Shown here: positions 6,769-10,348 of the stretch, in pieces
Layout: each line of letters begins with the position of its first letter
How positions within the stretch are numbered: position 1 is the stretch's first letter
Source: Bacteroidota bacterium
GTDB taxonomy: Bacteria; Bacteroidota; Bacteroidia; Bacteroidales; UBA12481
Direction of reading: 5' to 3'
Assembly (NCBI GenBank): GCA_030592205.1
Contig: JAUVKA010000101.1
Coordinates: 1 to 10,348, forward strand
Length of the DNA stretch: 10,348 nucleotides
Notes under the pieces: generated by a model
The model's input: the letters and a program-made list of their open reading frames with translations, nothing else
Database searches by the model: none
What the model was told of the DNA's origin: nothing
Program-made: the position numbers and the translations under genes

Positions 6769-6858
6769 GAGATCCCCGCCTGCGCGGGGATGACTTTCCT
6801 GTTGGAGTATAGCCAACAGCTTCAGATTGGTTGTCATCCCCGCGCAGGCGGGGACCTC
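6769..6858. repeat. Inverted pair of REP-like palindromes with a central hairpin
   Basis: Two 26-bp arms, 6769-6794 and 6833-6858, are reverse complements at 25 of 26 positions. Each arm is itself palindromic: TCCCCGC, a 4-base loop, then GCGGGGA. Between them CTGTTGG (6799-6805) and CCAACAG (6813-6819) form a third 7-bp stem with a 7-base loop. The arms are far more GC-rich than the surroundings. Similar ATCCCCGC..GCGGGGAT units are known in many genomes as REP-like or dRS3-like dispersed repeats, usually mobilised by RAYT-type transposases. No transposase is present here. It lies between convergent genes. Confidence 0.8.
6769..6858. terminator. Possible bidirectional terminator formed by the palindromes
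   Basis: The element lies 41 bp past the response regulator stop and 39 bp past the anti-sigma-like gene stop, so both transcripts run into strong GC hairpins. No long U tract follows either hairpin, so intrinsic termination is uncertain; it may instead protect 3' ends or fold as one long cruciform. Confidence 0.35.
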
Positions 6859-6897
6859 ATAGCACAACAGAGGTGAAACTTAAAGAATCCTCTTGCC

Positions 6898-8739
6898 CTA
6901 CTTCTTAATGACGCGCCGCGTCATTTTAGCTCCCTCATCATCCGTCAGCACAAGCAAATAAAATCCATCTGTAAGGCTGCTAATATCAATTTCCTGTTTA
7001 TACATTCCGGCATCCGGATATTTTTTGGTTTCCACATCATCTATCATGAGTCTTCCGGAAATATCAAATATCCGGTAATCAAGGGATTTCTCCCTGCTGA
7101 TAATTACCTCCACATTAATAATATCTGTAGCTGGATTAGGATATACATTGATGTTATCCAGTCCGGGTAATCCCTCACAGAAGCTGGGAAAATATTCACA
7201 TGGCACAGTTTCCAGAGTCTTAGTTTTTTGATCTTCGTCACCTGAAAGAATGCCGGTGATAATCATTTCTTTAAGTCGCTCCTTTGTGAACACTTGAAGC
7301 TTGGGTGCAACATTTACATTATACTCCTTGGCCATGGGAATGCCGATGCTATCGGGCAGGCAGTTGAAAAATTCTTCAGTTGGATAGAACCAGAAAATAG
7401 TTTTATGGACGACCGCAGGTAAAGAATCATCTATAAATCGCACAGGAACTGAAATATCGTGCATATTGGTAAAAAAGTCAACCGTATCTGTTACTTCAGG
7501 ATAAAACATTGCGGCTATTGCAACAGAATACTCACCATTTATTAGTGTTGTTCCCAGCATTGGTGTATTATAGTTCTGGTCAAACCTCATCTCTTGAGGG
7601 ACAGCATTTGCAGAAGCTTTGAAATTACTTCCCTCAATAGATAATCCCATAGTAACATAACTATTCTCAAATTGAAATCTATATTCAACATTGTTGATGG
7701 AAACCTTTAGTCCCAAGGATTCCATCGAATTTCTGCTGAGTATTATCGGGTTAACTCTTTTTTGGTTTATCCCAGGTAGTTCATAATCCACAAGATTTTT
7801 TGTTTCATTACCCGGAATTTTTCTTAACCTTTTAACCAGCAATATTCTTGCCCTGGCCTTTTCAACTTTATCAGTAGGTAATTGACTAAAAAATTCATCC
7901 GTTACATGAAACCAGATTATTCTGTCACTTGTAAAATCATCAACAAACCATCTGCCTGGGAAATAAACTGGCACCGATAAATCATCATAATAATCTTTAC
8001 CATACCTAGAACCAGACTCTACTCTGGGGCTGTAATTCTGAAGCTGCTCACCAGCTATACCAGTAATACTTGCTGGATAAAAGGAAAACTCAGTAATATC
8101 CTTTTTTTGATTAATAGCTTGCTTGCCTACCCCAAAAATGCTTGACCACCCTTCAACTTTACTTTCCGGATCCCTATCCGAATAAAAATTCAAATAGCCC
8201 CCATCATGTTTATTGCAATAGAAAAAACCATCATCATTAAACAAGAATCCAAGACGGGTTAACTCTTCTTGGGTTAGATATAGAACTTCACCAATAATTA
8301 AGGTGTCACTATTCAATTTTTCAACAGTGTCATGTACTTTCTGAGTATTTGGTGAAATAAACAGAATCCCTAAGCCCAAGCTCTCCTTATCACCTATTTT
8401 CTTTTTGTTGATTTTGGCCTCGGCAGGTTTTTCACGTTCAGATAATTCAGGAGTTGCAAAAAAGCTCTCTGGAATATGCTGTTCTTGAAAATTCGTGTTT
8501 GCTTTTTCCGGGTTTCCGGAAAAAATCGTAAGTAAAGCTGTTACTATTGCTAATGTTGAAATCATGATAATCAGGTTTTGAGGATTAAACAATCCCCGGC
8601 CTGTTTTCCCGAGTTTGATTTTCTTCACTGAAACCTGTTTTCCAGATTTTACCAGATTATTAATTTGATTTTGCTCCACAATCGGTTTTTCCGATCGTGC
8701 CTGGTCAAATAACTGATTGAGGCGGTCTTTTTCTTTCAT
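6898..8739 (-). CDS. Membrane-anchored anti-sigma-like protein with C-terminal T9SS sorting domain
   Basis: A 613-residue protein. Residues 1-50 are cytoplasmic, starting DRLNQLFDQARSEKP, which resembles the N-termini of Bacteroidota proteins encoded after ECF sigma genes. A single span lies at about 55-73 (LIIMISTLAIVTALLTIF), followed by a large ectodomain. The ectodomain holds two related units, about 152-290 and 334-462. Each has an LG near its start, then SVPV (255-258; 430-433), WF (276-277; 450-451), EFF (282-284; 456-458) and LP (287-288; 461-462) with almost identical spacing. A linker with Cys514 and Cys521 leads to a type A T9SS sorting domain (about 528-613): INVYPNPATDIINV, YRIFDISGRLM, ISSLTDGFYLLVLTD and a basic end RRVIKK. 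Its ATG overlaps the sigma gene stop (ATGA), so the two are translationally coupled. The anti-sigma role is inferred from position and topology. The combination with a sorting domain is unusual, because there is no cleavable signal peptide. The ectodomain family is unknown to me. Confidence 0.85.
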   Translation of the reverse strand: MKEKDRLNQLFDQARSEKPIVEQNQINNLVKSGKQVSVKKIKLGKTGRGLFNPQNLIIMISTLAIVTALLTIFSGNPEKANTNFQEQHIPESFFATPELSEREKPAEAKINKKKIGDKESLGLGILFISPNTQKVHDTVEKLNSDTLIIGEVLYLTQEELTRLGFLFNDDGFFYCNKHDGGYLNFYSDRDPESKVEGWSSIFGVGKQAINQKKDITEFSFYPASITGIAGEQLQNYSPRVESGSRYGKDYYDDLSVPVYFPGRWFVDDFTSDRIIWFHVTDEFFSQLPTDKVEKARARILLVKRLRKIPGNETKNLVDYELPGINQKRVNPIILSRNSMESLGLKVSINNVEYRFQFENSYVTMGLSIEGSNFKASANAVPQEMRFDQNYNTPMLGTTLINGEYSVAIAAMFYPEVTDTVDFFTNMHDISVPVRFIDDSLPAVVHKTIFWFYPTEEFFNCLPDSIGIPMAKEYNVNVAPKLQVFTKERLKEMIITGILSGDEDQKTKTLETVPCEYFPSFCEGLPGLDNINVYPNPATDIINVEVIISREKSLDYRIFDISGRLMIDDVETKKYPDAGMYKQEIDISSLTDGFYLLVLTDDEGAKMTRRVIKK

Positions 8740-9284
8740 CTCCTGCCCTCCGCATTTTTGGTTTTCAAGTCAGAATTTTCCGTATCACTGAGGATTTCCT
8801 TCAGTTTCTCTCGGGCTCTTTTGAGCCGGGTCTTGACTCCCGACAAACTGCCTCCCTGGATTTTTTCAATCTCTTTTAGTGAAAACCCTGATAATTCAAA
8901 AAGAATAATGGCTTCACGCTGCTTAAAAGGCAATTGGCCGAGTGCCGTATAGAGAACCTCAATATCAGGATGTAAGTCAGGGGAAGGTTCAGTATCTGGA
9001 AGAAGATGTACATCCTCCTCATTGTACCTTCCTTTAAACTTGCTTCTCCGATACACATGCAGCATCAATCGACGGGCAATACCAAATAACCAGGCTTTAA
9101 ACGACTCTTTTTTGCGGAGCTTTTCAAAATTCTCCAGAGCCACCAAAACTGCATCACCCACAAGATCCCTGGCATCTTCACGACTACCGGTCAGTCCGTG
9201 GCAATACCTTATGAAAGCTTCATGACAAGGCCGGTACAAAGCCATAAACGCTTCCTGATTTTCTTTTTCCCGGGATGGAATCAT
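8736..9284 (-). CDS. ECF-type RNA polymerase sigma factor
   Basis: A 182-residue protein, the usual size for an ECF sigma factor. Region 2 spans about 13-82: FMALYRPCHEAFIRYCHGL, then DARDLVGDAVLVALENFEKL and the -10-recognising part FKAWLFGIARRLMLHVYRR. Region 4 spans about 109-165: LYTALGQLPFKQREAIILFE, the helix-turn-helix GFSLKEIEKIQGGSLSGVKT, and RLKRAREKLKEIL. Regions 1.1 and 3 are absent, as expected. It is probably held inactive by the membrane protein encoded immediately downstream, with a 4-bp ATGA overlap, until an envelope signal releases it. Start chosen at the ATG at 9284; region 2 begins shortly after. Transcription diverges from acpS, with 158 bp between. No target operon lies alongside, so its regulon is elsewhere or autoregulatory. 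Confidence 0.94.
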   Translation of the reverse strand: MIPSREKENQEAFMALYRPCHEAFIRYCHGLTGSREDARDLVGDAVLVALENFEKLRKKESFKAWLFGIARRLMLHVYRRSKFKGRYNEEDVHLLPDTEPSPDLHPDIEVLYTALGQLPFKQREAIILFELSGFSLKEIEKIQGGSLSGVKTRLKRAREKLKEILSDTENSDLKTKNAEGRR

Positions 9285-9317
9285 GTGTGATCGAACGCTA
9301 AATGTTGGTCTCTGGTT

Positions 9318-9347
9318 TATAGTTCCCTAAAACACCGAAAAGTTGCA
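9318..9347 (-). promoter_or_regulatory. Candidate promoter of the ECF sigma operon
   Basis: On the minus strand TGCAACTTTT (beginning at 9347) carries an AAC core as in ECF -35 elements, and CTATAA follows at 9323-9318, with 18 bases between TGCAAC and CTATAA. It lies 34 bp upstream of the ATG. ECF operons are often autoregulated, so this could be a self-controlled promoter, but the -10 match is weak. Confidence 0.3.
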
Positions 9348-9385
9348 TTTGAAGACTCAGTTATTCCGTTCTTCATATATTCGGT

Positions 9386-9420
9386 TAATTTATAATTGAT
9401 AATTTACAATTAATAATTTT
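9386..9420. repeat. AT-rich spacer with imperfect AATTGATAATT/AATTAATAATT repeats
   Basis: A run of near-copies of AATTnAyAATT words precedes the acpS promoter. Spacers of this style are common in Bacteroidota, from memory. It may serve as an UP-like AT-rich upstream element. No coding frame is seen. Confidence 0.35.
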
Positions 9421-9430
9421 TTTCTTCTTC

Positions 9431-9438
9431 TATCTTTG
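9431..9438 (+). promoter_or_regulatory. -7 promoter box (TATCTTTG) abutting acpS
   Basis: TATCTTTG fits TAnnTTTG exactly and is separated from the acpS ATG (9443) by only four bases (CCCC). The expected transcription start falls at or next to the A of the start codon, which implies a leaderless mRNA. No Shine-Dalgarno can fit. Confidence 0.6.
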
Positions 9439-9442
9439 CCCC

Positions 9443-9820
9443 ATGATTTACGGAATTGGAACTGACATCATTGAGGTTGATCGCATCCGGAAGTTTATTG
9501 CTAAAGGCGATGCTTTTAAGGAGAGGGTTTTTACCCCTGATGAAATGAAGTACAGTGATTCACACCGTGATCCTGCACCGTTCTATGCGGCAAGGTTTTC
9601 TGCTAAGGAAGCCTTTGTAAAAGCACTTGGAACAGGATTTACAGGTGGAATAGGTTTCAACCAGATAGAAGTATATCATGTTGAGCTCGGAAAGCCAGAA
9701 ATCAGGCTTACAGGAAAAGCGAAAGAAGTAGCTGAAGAAAAAGGTATCACGAAAATTTTTATTTCAATCTCTCACGTAAAAGACTGGGCCAACGCTGTTG
9801 CTGTTTTGGAAACAGAATAA
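9443..9820 (+). CDS. acpS: Holo-[acyl-carrier-protein] synthase
   Basis: A 125-residue protein, the normal length for AcpS. It transfers the 4'-phosphopantetheine arm of coenzyme A to the conserved serine of apo-acyl carrier protein, activating fatty-acid synthesis in the cytoplasm. Motifs in order: GIGTDIIEVDRI (4-15) with the Mg-binding Asp8; ARFSAKEAFVKALGTG (50-65) with the second metal ligand Glu56; and ISISHVKDWANAVAVLE (107-123). All hallmark residues are present. It starts at the ATG at 9443, right behind a -7 box. It appears monocistronic: the sigma gene diverges upstream and nrdJ converges downstream, with 52 bp between stops and no obvious terminator hairpin. Confidence 0.97.
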   Translation: MIYGIGTDIIEVDRIRKFIAKGDAFKERVFTPDEMKYSDSHRDPAPFYAARFSAKEAFVKALGTGFTGGIGFNQIEVYHVELGKPEIRLTGKAKEVAEEKGITKIFISISHVKDWANAVAVLETE

Positions 9821-9872
9821 CGACCCAACAGAACCACCATCAATCCCGAGGTACTTGCCTTCTGCCCTAAGT

Positions 9873-10348
9873 TTACCCACATTTGCTGTGTCCGCACTTA
9901 GTGCAGATCAGGCAACCTTCCTGATAAATGAGATCGGAGGAATCACATTCTTCGCAAACTTCACCCTTCTGAGCCTTAGTACCGTCTGGGATAAATTTCT
10001 TAAGAGCCCTGGCTACACCCGCTTTCCACGAATTGATATTTTCACTATCAAGTTTCAGGGATGAGATCAGGCTGACAACATATGGGATGGGCATACCATG
10101 CCGTAACACACCGGATATTAATCTGGCATAATTCCAGAATTCGGTATCGAACATATAGGATAAACCCCCAACTGTACATGGATTTCCGTATTTATCGGTA
10201 TACTGAAAATCGTATCTTGATACCCCGTCGTCTTTCTTAATTTTCAGGATCAAGCCTTTCTTAATTGATAAAGGAACCAGGAGAACATCAACCTCAACTT
10301 TCCCAGTAAAAATTTCATACGGTCTTCCTTCCAACATCCCAACAAAAG
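9873..10348 (-). CDS. nrdJ: Adenosylcobalamin-dependent (class II) ribonucleoside-diphosphate reductase, C-terminal part
   Basis: The frame is open to the window edge (residues F-V-G precede the first internal Met at 10337), so only the last 158 or so residues of a protein usually near 800 or more are present. Counting from that Met: GRPYEIFTGK (4-13), LISGVLRHGMPIPYVV (73-88) and INSWKAGVARALKKFIPDGT (101-120) match the tail of B12-dependent ribonucleotide reductases. A Cys-rich end follows, with Cys128, 131, 142, 145, 148 and 153. It looks like a zinc ribbon or the redox cysteines that thioredoxin-type reductants recharge. The enzyme makes deoxyribonucleotides using cobalamin and works with or without oxygen. 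The active-site barrel and B12-binding region are outside the window. Convergent with acpS. Confidence 0.9.
   Translation of the reverse strand, partial: FVGMLEGRPYEIFTGKVEVDVLLVPLSIKKGLILKIKKDDGVSRYDFQYTDKYGNPCTVGGLSYMFDTEFWNYARLISGVLRHGMPIPYVVSLISSLKLDSENINSWKAGVARALKKFIPDGTKAQKGEVCEECDSSDLIYQEGCLICTKCGHSKCG

Noticed and set aside
6769..6858. CRISPR-like repeat pair
   Set aside because: Only two copies, in inverted rather than direct orientation, with a hairpin-forming spacer and no cas genes; a REP-like doublet fits better.
7156..7176. GLPGL string (residues 523-527) in the anti-sigma-like protein
   Set aside because: It is only the pentapeptide in a linker, with none of the surrounding GLPGLI-family motifs, so it is taken as coincidence.
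9798..10064. Plus-strand frame overlapping the end of acpS and the nrdJ tail
   Set aside because: It is antisense to the well-supported ribonucleotide reductase C-terminus and overlaps acpS in another frame; no protein features.

Overview
The window looks like chromosomal DNA of a Bacteroidota bacterium, probably an uncultured or environmental member near Bacteroidales/Marinilabiliales (the order is a guess). Four lines of evidence support this. There is a GLPGLI-family protein next to an outer-membrane beta-barrel protein with a CarboxypepD_reg-like N-terminus. One protein ends in a type A sorting domain of the type IX secretion system (T9SS). Several genes start just after TAnnTTTG boxes, the Bacteroidota -7 promoter element. 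The intergenic repeats also look typical of the phylum. The sequence is fairly AT-rich, with no phage, insertion sequence, CRISPR, rRNA or tRNA.

Layout. (1) 1-618, minus: N-terminal half of an exported M28-type peptidase, cut by the window edge. (2) 619-876: repeat-rich spacer. (3) 877-4417, minus: a two-gene operon. A GLPGLI-family periplasmic protein, split by a one-base homopolymer frameshift at 4096-4102, is followed 15 bp later by a 917-residue outer-membrane beta-barrel protein. (4) 4418-4551: divergent control region with -7 boxes facing both ways and GGTTAA direct repeats between them. (5) 4552-6727, plus: sensor histidine kinase and OmpR-family response regulator, overlapping by 11 bp. 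(6) 6728-6897: convergent spacer with a pair of near-identical GC-rich palindromes in inverted orientation around a third hairpin. (7) 6898-9284, minus: ECF sigma factor overlapping by ATGA a membrane-anchored, anti-sigma-like protein. (8) 9443-9820, plus: holo-ACP synthase. (9) 9873-10348, minus: C-terminal end of an adenosylcobalamin-dependent (class II) ribonucleotide reductase.

Two envelope-signalling modules stand out. In the first, the two-component system is transcribed divergently from the GLPGLI/beta-barrel operon. Helically phased direct repeats in the shared control region suggest that the regulator controls that operon, itself, or both. In the second, the protein in the anti-sigma position has a cytoplasmic N-terminus, one membrane span and a duplicated ectodomain, yet ends in a T9SS sorting domain. 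Such domains normally sit on Sec-exported proteins bound for the cell surface. This suggests, as a hypothesis only, a sigma/anti-sigma switch that senses or uses the T9SS. It is the most unusual observation here. The flanking peptidase, acpS and nrdJ genes look ordinary.
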